Of a stretch of 64,000 nucleotides of DNA, positions 45,388 through 53,263 are shown piece by piece. The stretch covers positions 32,678-96,677 of the forward strand of contig NZ_BAABHA010000011.1 of the NCBI RefSeq assembly GCF_039541855.1, read 5' to 3'. Origin of the DNA: Solirubrum koreensis (GTDB lineage Bacteria > Bacteroidota > Bacteroidia > Cytophagales > Hymenobacteraceae). Both the position numbers and the translations under genes were made by a program. The number at the start of each line of letters is the position of its first letter. The stretch's first letter is position 1. A model generated the notes under the pieces. That model was not told where the DNA came from. It saw nothing but the letters and a program-made list of their open reading frames with translations, and made no database searches.

Positions 45388-45396
45388 TAGTTTTGC
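45388..45396 (+). promoter_or_regulatory. -7 box before a 46-residue frame
   Basis: TAGTTTTGC is a full TAnnTTTG match with the common trailing C, 21 bp before an ATG. No TTTG is seen at the -33 position (TTG at 45372-45374 is too close), so the promoter call is moderate. Confidence 0.45.
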
Positions 45397-45417
45397 AGGA
45401 ATAGCAAGCTGCCCACC

Positions 45418-45558
45418 ATGCTGGCGAAAACAGGTTATTCTTTTACGTATGCTCCGTTTGGCCTGCTGCTAGCAGACCAGACCCTGGCACCCGCTGCGTT
45501 GCGGCCGCTGCCTATTTCTGAGCGCCCGGCCCTGTTTGTGGGTCCGCATCGAGGCTAA
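45418..45558 (+). CDS. Possible 46-residue peptide
   Basis: The frame MLAKTGYSFTYAPFGLLLAD... ends ...ALFVGPHRG and follows a good -7 box. The sequence is of mixed hydrophobicity with no signal peptide and no known family. It could be a leader or small regulator. The rest of the 45339-45706 gap holds nothing else I can identify. Confidence 0.35.
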   Translation: MLAKTGYSFTYAPFGLLLADQTLAPAALRPLPISERPALFVGPHRG

Positions 45559-45706
45559 TCCAACTTTCTGGTAAACATCCCCCGCAGCTGCTGCGGCTGC
45601 CTTCGGCTTGCTATTAGCCGACGGGTAGGGCTGTCTATTCCCGGGCCTCGCTCTGTCGCAGGCCTGGAACCCTCGTTGCATTCCCTTCCACGCCATTACC
45701 CCTGTT

Positions 45707-45967
45707 ATGATATCTACCGGTCACCGGCCTTTTTCTAGTTTTTGCCCCGCGATGAAAGGGCTGATTCTACAACTCATCCGCGATGAGTATCAGCCGCTGT
45801 TACACCTGCCCGCGGACCTCTCTGATGATTCCTGGAGCCAAGCCGTTACAAAGGCCAATCCAGTCTTATTCTACCTCAACGACGGAGCGCCCTTGATTCA
45901 AATCGGCGAAGCCTCCCGAGTGAGTCTTCAAGAGTGTCTCGCACAGGAACTCCGCCAGGCCGAGTAA
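45707..45967 (+). CDS. Hypothetical small acidic protein
   Basis: The 86-residue frame encodes MKGLILQLIRDEYQPLLHLPADLSDDSWSQAVTKANPVLFYLNDGAPLIQIGEASRVSLQECLAQELRQ, preceded by 15 residues from an upstream ATG. The alternating charge and hydrophobic pattern suggest a compact fold. A strong terminator follows 20 bp after the stop, which supports a real gene. Function unknown; it lies among anti-restriction genes. Confidence 0.55.
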   Translation: MISTGHRPFSSFCPAMKGLILQLIRDEYQPLLHLPADLSDDSWSQAVTKANPVLFYLNDGAPLIQIGEASRVSLQECLAQELRQAE

Positions 45968-45986
45968 TGTGCTCTTTGAAGCGGTA

Positions 45987-46019
45987 AAAGTGCCCGACAG
46001 CAAACCTGTCGGGCACTTT
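45987..46019 (+). terminator. Terminator after the small acidic protein gene
   Basis: AAAGTGCCCGACAG and CTGTCGGGCACTTT form a perfect 14-bp stem around CAAAC, ending in a T-run. It is placed 20 bp past the stop at 45967. Confidence 0.85.
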
Positions 46020-46117
46020 CGTTACCAGCCCTTCTAGGTGAGCAGGGATGCCAGCCAAGCGCAAGGGGCAGTGGGGAAGAAATGTTTTGGGGAGGCAAAA
46101 TAATAGCTATAAACACT

Positions 46118-46212
46118 GTTTTTTGTTGTCTTTTTAGCAACAAAAACAATGATTTTTGCGTTTAATAAGTAAGGAAACGGTTTTAAAAGCAGTCACTTAG
46201 CCTTCACTTAGC
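46118..46212. repeat. AT-rich dyad and direct repeat before ardC
   Basis: TTTTTGTTG (46120-46128) pairs with CAACAAAAA (46138-46146), and CACTTAGC is repeated at 46194-46201 and 46205-46212 just before the ATG at 46214. They may be operator or leader elements. No clear promoter box is seen in the 194-bp gap. Confidence 0.35.
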
Positions 46213-46213
46213 G

Positions 46214-47527
46214 ATGAAAAAGCAAACCAGCACCGCCACCCCCACGACCACCCGCCCCGACGTGTACCAGATTGTTACCGACCGGGTAATTGCTGCCCTT
46301 GAAGCAGGCCAGATTGCCTGGCGCAAGCCCTGGCACGCCGCCTACGGATTGCCCCGTAACTACGTCAGCGGGCGGGCCTATACCGGCATCAATGCTTTTT
46401 TGCTGCACCTGGTAGGAGGTACGCCGTTCTTTCTCACGTTTCGGCAGGCTAAGGAGCTAGGCGGCAACATCCGCAAGGGGGCCAAAGGCATGCCTGTGAT
46501 TTACTACAACGTCACCACGCGCACGGATAAGCAAACCGGGGAGGAAGAGAAAATGCCCTTTATCAAGTACTACACCGTCTTTTCGGTGGATGATGTCGAA
46601 GGCGTGGACATTATTCTGCCCGAGCAGCCCCAAGACCGGACCCACGAACCCCTGGCGGCTGCCGAAGCTCTGGTAACAAACTGGGCTGCCTGCCCCCGCA
46701 TTGAGCATGGTGGCAGTCAGGCCTACTATGCCCCCGGCCCTGACTTTGTAAACGTACCCCGCCCGGAAACCTTCACCAGCGGCGAGGCCTATTACTCGAC
46801 TCTGTTTCATGAGCTGACCCACGCCACCGGCCACGCCAGCCGCCTGGACCGTCCCGACTTAGCCGAGGCCCTGTGCCCGAGTGGCCGCGCCGGCTACGCC
46901 CGCGAGGAACTGACGGCCGAGATGGGCGCCGCCTTCCTGTGTGGCCACGCCGGGCTGGACCCCAGCGCTACGCTGGAAAACACCGCCGCCTACCTGCAGT
47001 TTTGGCTGGAGCAGCTGCGCGGCGATAAAAAGCTGGTGGTGCAGGCCGCCAGCCGGGCGCAACGGGCCGCCGAGTTTATCCTGGGCACCGCGGGCGGCGA
47101 TGATAACGAGCCCAGCACCCCAGAGCCGACCCCGCCCAGCGCAAGCCCCGCGGCCATGGAGGTAAACGACGAGCCCGAAGAGGTCCCCGCCACCGAACTG
47201 CCTGTCGATGCCGGGGCTGTGCTTCCTCGTCCGGCTCTGCCCACCTTGCCCCTGGTTGCGTTGGGGCAGGAAACGCTGCCCACGCTCACCACTGTCGTGG
47301 TTTCCACGCAGCGCATCGAGCTAACACGCCTCATGGAGCACCCCGCGTTCACTGACGAGCAGCGCCGCACCGCTACGGCCCGAATTCTGACCGAGGCAGA
47401 CCCCGCCCGGCTGGGCCGCTGGCTGACCAATATCGTGCGGCAGATAGCAGAATGGGAGGAACACAGCTTGGCCGAGGAGGCACGACAGAATCCGCACTTC
47501 TCAGCTTTGGAGCAGGTTCCCGAATAG
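46214..47527 (+). CDS. ardC: ArdC-like antirestriction zincin
   Basis: The 437-residue protein has an N-terminal ssDNA-binding domain of the ArdC type (YQIVTDRVIAALEAGQIAWRKPWHAAYGLPRNYVSGRAYTGINAFLL...RKGAKGMPVIYYN) and a metallopeptidase-like domain with HELTH (H199, E200, H203) in YYSTLFHELTHATGHASRL. ArdC proteins protect incoming element DNA from host restriction. The ~150-residue Pro/Glu/Thr-rich C-terminus (from about residue 290) is not conserved in the family as I know it. It lies on the plus strand with the primase-like and HTH genes. Confidence 0.9.
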   Translation: MKKQTSTATPTTTRPDVYQIVTDRVIAALEAGQIAWRKPWHAAYGLPRNYVSGRAYTGINAFLLHLVGGTPFFLTFRQAKELGGNIRKGAKGMPVIYYNVTTRTDKQTGEEEKMPFIKYYTVFSVDDVEGVDIILPEQPQDRTHEPLAAAEALVTNWAACPRIEHGGSQAYYAPGPDFVNVPRPETFTSGEAYYSTLFHELTHATGHASRLDRPDLAEALCPSGRAGYAREELTAEMGAAFLCGHAGLDPSATLENTAAYLQFWLEQLRGDKKLVVQAASRAQRAAEFILGTAGGDDNEPSTPEPTPPSASPAAMEVNDEPEEVPATELPVDAGAVLPRPALPTLPLVALGQETLPTLTTVVVSTQRIELTRLMEHPAFTDEQRRTATARILTEADPARLGRWLTNIVRQIAEWEEHSLAEEARQNPHFSALEQVPE

Positions 47528-47626
47528 CCCTTGACCTTGTGCCTCGCCCAATACTGGGCGGGGCCGGGGGCGGTGGGGTACCCGCCCTCCACAATACTTG
47601 CGTGCTCAATCAAACTGTTCACCACC

Positions 47627-47896
47627 ATGCCCAGCACCCCTCCCCTACTGCCCTATAGTTCCGTGGAACCATCCGCACCACGGCGATTCACTGACCTACT
47701 TCGGAACGGCCGATACCAGTTTACCGAGCGCGAACTGATGGAGCACCTTCGTATGACTTATCGAACCATCAAGCAGCGCGAGGCTGACCCTTCGACGCTC
47801 ACTGTAGCTGAGATGCTGCGGGTAGCTGAGCTACTTGGTGAGCCGATAGAGAAAGTAGTTGCTGTGGTTATTGCCGAAGTACAGAGCAAAGGCTAA
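47627..47896 (+). CDS. HTH-like small protein
   Basis: The 89-residue protein contains FTDLLRNGRYQFTERELMEHLRMTYRTIKQREADPSTLTVAEMLRVAELLGEPIEKVVAVVIAEV, a Cro/C1-type helix-turn-helix pattern with a flexible Pro-rich N-terminus. The start at MPSTPPLLPYS is chosen because the upstream in-frame residues overlap the end of ardC and look random. It is probably a DNA-binding regulator for this part of the element. Its target is unknown. Confidence 0.65.
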   Translation: MPSTPPLLPYSSVEPSAPRRFTDLLRNGRYQFTERELMEHLRMTYRTIKQREADPSTLTVAEMLRVAELLGEPIEKVVAVVIAEVQSKG

Positions 47897-47975
47897 CTTT
47901 TGACAGCATTTCACTACAATACTATTTCGTTATCAAGTGCTTATGCTGTATGTATAGCGCTGAGTTTCCTTGCGC

Positions 47976-49754
47976 TTATTCAGCCGTGGCGTTGAATAAG
48001 GTGCTAAATGCGTATGTAATTTGCTCAATGCTTGAGGCGCAAGCTGCAAGCAACTGCTCACCTTGCCATACGAAAGGAAGCTTGTTGTCTATGCCAACCA
48101 ACCCCCACGCATCTTGTATTTTACTGCTAGCTAAATGTGCGTCTCCTAAACGTAGCTCATATGTTCCTACTAGAGGAGTTAGAAGGTTCCGCGCATAAGT
48201 TGGGTCAAGCTTGGTTGCAAGTAGTTTCTCCAATGACTTAAGTGACCCGGGCGGTTTTTCTCCCTTTGGTATAGGCGGAAGCATCTTTTGTATTGCCCCA
48301 ACATCTAAGCTATCAGCTGTAAGCCGGGCAACGTCCTTAGCTAAGGCCAGCAGACTCGTATAGTCTGTAGCCCGAAAACGGTGCGTTTTTGATAAAATGG
48401 CGTCGTAATCGGTGTGAGTGCGAATTATACTGAAACCTAAATTTTGCTCGGTGACCGTTCTCAACTTAGCCAGTGAATTAGATAAGCGTTCTTCAGGGGC
48501 TTCAGTGTCAGCCGGCCTAGCTTCCATCTGTGCGGCTAAGAACTCATTGGAGACTCCACCGTCTGGGCTATTGCTGTAGCCGGCCCAAATCTTTTGCTGC
48601 CAATCAGGCAATTGAGCAATATCCTTTGCATACACATTGACAAGCCCAATATCATTAAGGCCAAAACGCAGCTTTCTGCCTGGTACTACACTAATCCATC
48701 CGGTCTCACGAGTATCCCATCCGTGTGTCGCTCCTCGACGGCTGGCCAGTTCATTTATAATGTTTGGTCGAAACCATAACCAACGAGACTCAGCAGTGAG
48801 TGTGGATTTTGTTTCTTGAGTGCCACCTGTATCCGTTACAAAAAAGGCAGTGCCCGGAGTCGAATCTCTTCTAACTCGGGCACTCAATGTTGCAGGGTCA
48901 AGCCATTCTGTACGCCAAAGCTCTCCTCGCACTAACATCAAAAGCCGGCCACTTCCAGCTTTGATTTTCCCAGATGAAACAGCTACTTGGCCATCTCTGG
49001 GTAACCCAAAATTTGGCACATCTTCACCTTTATCGACATCTGTACGGCCCACATGCATGACAGCGATATCCTGTCCAAATGGTGAGCCACTCTCGTGAAT
49101 GGTTCGGATATCTCCTGTCCACTTCTGCATAGTGGACTCCTCTATAACATAGTCGCTAGACCAGTCAAGGTAATTGGCATCTGGGGTCACAGCTTCTCGG
49201 GATGAATAAGTGCTTGAAAGCAAGCCCATGCCTCTTGCTCTCAGATAATCACGGAGATGTTCAGCATGAATCACAAGTAAAGCAGGTTCGCCATTTGCTT
49301 TACGCTTTAGTGATGCTACTTCGAAATACGCTTCTCTTGGACATACCCATATATCACCTTCGCGCTTTAACCCCAGCGCTATAACTAAGTCTTGGTGTAG
49401 ATGCCATTCATCAATTTCAGGAGGTGTCATCGCTTGCCTTAATACCAATCGAATGCCAATAGGCTCGTCTCCCCATCCATCTTGCACGTCAGCTGGAGTG
49501 TAGTCCTCATCTGTGCATCGAGGTTCTTGGCCATTGTCATTTAGATAGGACCAGTCTAACTGCATGGCATCGGCTTTGCTTTCTAACGAAACAGCAACAG
49601 TTTCACAGCCAAAGTATTCTTCTTTGAAACCGACATGAAAGTGTTCTCCTTCCCGATATAGCTCCTGAGCAGCCGCTAACGGGACCCACACTTTTGTCAT
49701 TAGGCTCCTACGGCGTAAATCAGCCATTTCAAACCACTCTTGGGAGTAATCCAT
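47976..49754 (-). CDS. Large orphan protein on low-GC cargo
   Basis: The 592-residue protein is soluble, without a signal peptide. An early acidic segment (MDYSQEWFEMADLRRRSLMTKVWVPLAAAQEL) leads to a Trp-rich middle with WFRPNIINELASRRGATHGWDTRETGWISVVPGRKLRFGLNDIGLVNVYAKDIAQLPDWQQKIWAGYSNSPDGGVSNEFLAAQ, and the C-terminal part is helical. I do not recognise the family; the pattern looks like that of large single-gene proteins in phage-defence neighbourhoods. The gene is clearly richer in A+T than its neighbours, sits on the opposite strand to ardC, and ends 79 bp from the HTH gene. Horizontal acquisition is likely; the function is open. Confidence 0.7.
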   Translation of the reverse strand: MDYSQEWFEMADLRRRSLMTKVWVPLAAAQELYREGEHFHVGFKEEYFGCETVAVSLESKADAMQLDWSYLNDNGQEPRCTDEDYTPADVQDGWGDEPIGIRLVLRQAMTPPEIDEWHLHQDLVIALGLKREGDIWVCPREAYFEVASLKRKANGEPALLVIHAEHLRDYLRARGMGLLSSTYSSREAVTPDANYLDWSSDYVIEESTMQKWTGDIRTIHESGSPFGQDIAVMHVGRTDVDKGEDVPNFGLPRDGQVAVSSGKIKAGSGRLLMLVRGELWRTEWLDPATLSARVRRDSTPGTAFFVTDTGGTQETKSTLTAESRWLWFRPNIINELASRRGATHGWDTRETGWISVVPGRKLRFGLNDIGLVNVYAKDIAQLPDWQQKIWAGYSNSPDGGVSNEFLAAQMEARPADTEAPEERLSNSLAKLRTVTEQNLGFSIIRTHTDYDAILSKTHRFRATDYTSLLALAKDVARLTADSLDVGAIQKMLPPIPKGEKPPGSLKSLEKLLATKLDPTYARNLLTPLVGTYELRLGDAHLASSKIQDAWGLVGIDNKLPFVWQGEQLLAACASSIEQITYAFSTLFNATAE

Positions 49755-49820
49755 ATCAAATCAAAAAGAATTCTTGAAAGCGGAAACCGTATCCTTCAAA
49801 TTTATCTAGTAGCCCCTCCC

Positions 49821-50309
49821 CTACTTGCTCTTAGATGGAGGGCCGTGCTGCAGGTAGTAGCTGACCGCTTCGTCCACTAGCTCCTTCAAGTACACCCGGC
49901 GGCTGTGCAGCATCAGTTCCTCGTGTATGTAAGCCAGCGCCGCCCGTTGCGTCTCCCCTTCCAGGCGAATCAGCGACGGCTGCAGTCCGGACGGGGCCAC
50001 TTCGGCGGCTGGTGAATCGGCTTTTGGTGGACGACCCCTGCCCCGCTTTACTGCCTGCGTTGCGGCGGCAACCGGTTTAGGTGTTGCTACTGCTGCAGCA
50101 ACAGGTGCCGGTGCCGGCGCTGGAGCCGCGGCCTCTGCTACCAGCGGAGCTACTGGGGCTTGTTCAGGTAACGGTACTGGCGCGGGCTCAGGTGCAGCTG
50201 CATTGGCAGGCTCTGCTGCTACTGGTGCGGCCGGCATATGGCCCGGCTGCCCGCGCAGCATGGACATCTTCTCGTCCGTGGAGATTTTCAGGCGTTGAAT
50301 CTTAGCCAT
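49821..50309 (-). CDS. Partition-like DNA-binding protein with an AT-hook
   Basis: The 162-residue protein has a basic start, a long Ala/Pro spacer (about residues 25-85), an AT-hook (RGRGRPPK, 89-96) and a C-terminal helical domain (LEGETQRAALAYIHEELMLHSRRVYLKELVDEAVSYYLQHG). It overlaps the parA stop (TAATG), so it is co-translated and probably is the centromere-binding partner of ParA. The exact ParB type is not recognised. The repeats at 51097-51367 are the likely binding sites. Confidence 0.7.
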   Translation of the reverse strand: MAKIQRLKISTDEKMSMLRGQPGHMPAAPVAAEPANAAAPEPAPVPLPEQAPVAPLVAEAAAPAPAPAPVAAAVATPKPVAAATQAVKRGRGRPPKADSPAAEVAPSGLQPSLIRLEGETQRAALAYIHEELMLHSRRVYLKELVDEAVSYYLQHGPPSKSK

Positions 50310-51037
50310 TACGATACAAGTTCAGCGGTGAGCCCGGCGCGGGCAATGAGTTCGTCACACAGGGCACGTACTTCGGCTTCCACCGAGGCATCGGCCCCCA
50401 CCGCCCGACGGTAAGCTGGATTGAGGTAACTGTAGCGGGTAGAAAGGCGCTTGTAGCAGCCCAACTGGCGCAGCGAGGCCTGCAGGCGCGGCAGCCCCAG
50501 GGCGTCGGTGAATTCGTCCATGTCCTTTTCCTCCTTCAGGTTGGTGCGGTGCGAATGCACGCCGAAGAACTGGAAGTCCAGCCCCTGCTCCCGCGAGAGC
50601 CGCGAAATCTCCTGCAGCAGCTGCATAAAGGAAATGGTGGCCAGCCTCTCGGCATCCGAGGCCCCTACTGGAACGAGCACGACGTTGGCGCCGCTGAGCA
50701 CGTCAATCATGGCCGTGTCGTCTGAGCGGCCCGGCACGTCAATGAACACCACATCATAGTCGTCGCTGATTTCATCGAGCCGGTCATACACCTGGCCCAT
50801 GCCCACCGATTCCAGCGCGTAGGGAAAGGCGGGCTCGGCGAGTGTACCGGCCTCGCGCTCCAGGTCCACGCTGGGCTGGTCGTTGGTGAGGCGCACCCCG
50901 GCCAGGGTTTGCTGGGAGTCGGCATCGACCACGAGCACGCGGTAGCCATAGTCGGCGGCCAGGGCGCCGGCCAGCACGGTGATGAGAGTACTCTTACCAA
51001 TGCCGCCCTTCTGGTTGGCAACGCAGATGATTTTCAT
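50309..51037 (-). CDS. parA: ParA-family partition ATPase
   Basis: The 242-residue protein begins MKIICVANQKGGIGKSTLITVLAGALAADYGYRVLVVDADSQQT, containing the deviant Walker A (KGGIGKST, K10 and K15) and DADSQQT. The later motif is VVFIDVPGRSDDTAMIDVL (Walker B-like). It pairs with the AT-hook protein that overlaps its stop. The frame is open further upstream, but the ATG at 51037 puts Walker A at the standard distance. Such cassettes keep plasmids or excised elements in daughter cells. Confidence 0.94.
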   Translation of the reverse strand: MKIICVANQKGGIGKSTLITVLAGALAADYGYRVLVVDADSQQTLAGVRLTNDQPSVDLEREAGTLAEPAFPYALESVGMGQVYDRLDEISDDYDVVFIDVPGRSDDTAMIDVLSGANVVLVPVGASDAERLATISFMQLLQEISRLSREQGLDFQFFGVHSHRTNLKEEKDMDEFTDALGLPRLQASLRQLGCYKRLSTRYSYLNPAYRRAVGADASVEAEVRALCDELIARAGLTAELVS

Positions 51038-51083
51038 AAAGCAGGGAACTAACGGGTAAAGCCACAGTGGGTGCAAGCAGCTT

Positions 51084-51116
51084 GCAAATAAAGCAGCTTG
51101 TTTCTCAATTTTCAAA
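51084..51116 (-). promoter_or_regulatory. parA promoter
   Basis: On the minus strand a -33 TTTG (51116-51113) is followed after 20 bp by TTTATTTGC (51092-51084), a one-mismatch -7 box, 47 bp before the parA ATG. A CTTGTTTCTCAA repeat (51097-51108) lies between the two boxes, so binding there would block transcription. Confidence 0.6.
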
Positions 51117-51367
51117 GTTACTCGGAAACTTGTTTTTTTATTTCCTAGAAAATAAGTTTTCAAACTTGCTAGTAAATAAGTCACATTGTTTCCTAATTGA
51201 CTTGTTTCTGATTTTCGTGAAATATTGTTTACAAGTTTCTCAGTAAACATTTAACATAAGCTCTCAAGAAACTTATTTCCTGAAATACTAAGAAACAAAG
51301 CGTGATACGGGGCGTAATGTTGGGAGGATGCTAACTTTTTAGCTTTCCTGTTTTACTTATTTCTCAG
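51097..51367. repeat. Cluster of CTTRTTTCYTRR repeats (candidate centromere or iterons)
   Basis: Nine related units occur in both orientations within 271 bp: CTTGTTTCTCAA (51097), CTTATTTTCTAG (minus, near 51144), CTTATTTACTAG (minus, 51169-51180), TTGTTTCCTAA (51186), CTTGTTTCTGAT (51201), AAGTTTCTCAGT (51233), CTTATTTCCTGA (51272), TTTGTTTCTTAG (minus, 51288) and CTTATTTCTCAG (51356). The area is very A/T-rich. It fits a partition site (parS-like) or replication iterons. The remainder of the gap to 51710 is discussed with the adjoining dyad; a 63-residue frame at 51378-51569 is not supported as a gene. Confidence 0.6.
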
Positions 51368-51631
51368 GAAATAAAAAATGATTGCCTCTCCCACTGAATT
51401 GCCTTCTGAACACTTAGGGCTGCGTTTTGCTGGTCAGCCTTCTTCGATAAAAGGCGCTAGGCCGTTCCCTGAAACGCTTTTCCTATTACGCAGGCAGCTT
51501 CCAAGGGAAGGGGTAGCCAGTCGTAGTATCGCTCACGACTCACCTAGCACGCGCTCAACATGCCGCTAACAGGGTATTTAGCAAGAAGACTACTATTTGC
51601 CCGCGCTAACGCGCTGACTAAATGGTAGTTG

Positions 51632-51652
51632 AATATCAACAGAGTTGATATT
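51632..51652. repeat. Inverted repeat before the mobilisation genes (possible oriT part)
   Basis: AATATCAAC (51632-51640) and GTTGATATT (51644-51652) are perfect inverted copies around AGA, 59 bp before the BfmA-like start. oriT regions often hold such dyads beside the relaxase genes, but an operator would look the same. The nic site is not visible. Confidence 0.4.
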
Positions 51653-51710
51653 GCTTAACATGGCCTACTAACAGACTGAAATAGAAGTAGTAAGAGTTAA
51701 AGCCTGCACC

Positions 51711-52187
51711 ATGCCGGACCAGAAACAGAAGTCAGCTCATCAGCCCACGAATGGCTCCGCCGTCAAGCACCTCACGGTTAGCGGGCCGGCGCACCGCCTA
51801 GTGGGCGCAGAGGCGGCTCGGTTGGGGCTGACACGCACCGAGTACGCCGATGCGGCCATTCGCTACTTCGCGGAGCGCGGCTTGAACCCGGTGGAATCGC
51901 AGGCCCGGGAAGGCCAGCTCATCATGGCCGAGGTGAAGCGACTTGGCGACCGGGTATTTTCTTATCTGCAGGAGCAGGAGCGGGGACTACTTCTGGAAAT
52001 GCTGCGCTTTCAGCTACGGCAGCAGGCGGTGCAGGAGCAAACACTGCGCGTCGTAGAGAATTTATTGGCCCCGGAAGGCGGAGAAGCGTTGCACAAAATT
52101 CAGCAGAAAAACCAGGCACGCATTGCCGAAGCCGTAGCGGCAGGGATGGCTGCCTTGGATATTAAAGCGCTCAAAAAAACGCGCTAA
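51711..52187 (+). CDS. BfmA-like mobilisation accessory protein
   Basis: The 158-residue protein resembles the BfmA/BtgA relaxosome proteins of Bacteroidetes: KHLTVSGPAHRLVGAEAARLGLTRTEYADAAIRYFAERGLNPV forms a ribbon-helix-helix-like N-terminus, and a long helix (YLQEQERGLLLEMLRFQLRQQAVQEQTLRVVENLL) follows. These proteins bind oriT and help the relaxase. It is 15 bp upstream of the relaxase gene. The family is assigned from layout and neighbourhood. Confidence 0.8.
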   Translation: MPDQKQKSAHQPTNGSAVKHLTVSGPAHRLVGAEAARLGLTRTEYADAAIRYFAERGLNPVESQAREGQLIMAEVKRLGDRVFSYLQEQERGLLLEMLRFQLRQQAVQEQTLRVVENLLAPEGGEALHKIQQKNQARIAEAVAAGMAALDIKALKKTR

Positions 52188-52202
52188 ATCAGGATTGCTG
52201 CC

Positions 52203-53228
52203 ATGCACGCCAAGCTTATTAATCCTAAAACGAACGGCGAAAAAGCCTACAATAACCAGGGGAGCGCAGCCCAGGCGCTGAATTACCTGACCCACGAGGC
52301 GCGCCAAAACGGCCAGGAAGCGCGCTTCTTCAATGGCCAGCAGGACCTGCTGGACCGGGATGCGGTGCTGGCTTCTCTGGACGGCAATGTAAAGGGACTG
52401 CGGGCAGGGGAAGCCAAGTTTTATTCCTTGGTGCTTTCCCCGAGCCCCGAGGAACTAGCGCACATCGGCGGGGGCGATGAATCAAAGTTGCGCGCCTATA
52501 CCCGGGCGGTGATGGCGGCCTACGCCGCCGGCTTTCGTCTCAAGGATGGTAGGGCTGTGGGGAAGGATGACCTGGTGTGGGGAGCCATTATTCACCACGA
52601 GCGCACCCACCGCGGCACCGACGCGGCCGTGCGGGCAGGGAAGGCCCAGTCGGGGCAAGCACGGCCGGGCCTGCAGGCCCACATCCACGTCGTCGTTTCG
52701 GCCCGCGATAGTGCGCAGCGCGTCACCCTGAACCCCGGCGGACGGATTAGCCGGTTCAGCTTACGTGACTGGCAGGAAGAAGCGCGAGTGCTATTCGAAA
52801 GGCAGTTTAATTACCAAGGTCCGGCTCCCAGCCGAAGGACAGCTCCAGCCATCACCGAGCCCAACCCTAAACGGAACGCCCGCATAGCCGAGCGCGTCGA
52901 ACAGCTAAATCGGCAGGCGGACCCGAGCCAGCAACTGGATGCGTCGCGGGTGCAGCGCATTGCGCAGGGGAGGGGTTACGACCGCATTTTCTACGACCGG
53001 CTACGCCGGCTGGAAGGGCGCGCCCGGCAGGGGCAGCCGTTAGACAACGCCTATCACCTGCTGGCCACCGGACGCGAGGAGCCCGCCCGCAACCAAACCG
53101 GCCACCAGGTGCGACAAGCCCTGCACAGCTTTCAGCAGGCCCTACGCGCGACCAGTGGCCCTGACCGCGTGGCCACCCAGGACATTGGCGAGCAGCGCGG
53201 GCGCCGGCAATGGGAGCCCGAGCTGTAA
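52203..53228 (+). CDS. DUF5712-type relaxase / mobilisation protein
   Basis: The 341-residue protein has an N-terminal relaxase-like domain: INPKTNGEKAYNNQGSAAQALNYLTHE, then KFYSLVLSPSPEELAHIG and a H-x-H motif in LQAHIHVVVSARD (H160 and H162), which would bind the metal of a HUH-type nickase. IIHHERTHRGTD just before it resembles relaxase motif II/III surroundings. The C-terminal ~130 residues are Arg/Gln-rich. It would nick oriT and attach to DNA; the coupling protein follows after 35 bp. The catalytic Tyr cannot be fixed from the sequence alone. Confidence 0.82.
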   Translation: MHAKLINPKTNGEKAYNNQGSAAQALNYLTHEARQNGQEARFFNGQQDLLDRDAVLASLDGNVKGLRAGEAKFYSLVLSPSPEELAHIGGGDESKLRAYTRAVMAAYAAGFRLKDGRAVGKDDLVWGAIIHHERTHRGTDAAVRAGKAQSGQARPGLQAHIHVVVSARDSAQRVTLNPGGRISRFSLRDWQEEARVLFERQFNYQGPAPSRRTAPAITEPNPKRNARIAERVEQLNRQADPSQQLDASRVQRIAQGRGYDRIFYDRLRRLEGRARQGQPLDNAYHLLATGREEPARNQTGHQVRQALHSFQQALRATSGPDRVATQDIGEQRGRRQWEPEL

Positions 53229-53263
53229 CCATAACGAGCTAACCACTTCATTTCATTTTTTTC

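Noticed and set aside
45704..45712. GTTATGATA matching part of the integrase-side inverted repeat
   Set aside because: A 9-base match without the second arm or spacer is expected by chance in 64 kb.
51378..51569. 63-codon frame in the parA-mobilisation gap
   Set aside because: No promoter at a suitable distance, no family, and it lies at the end of the repeat cluster.
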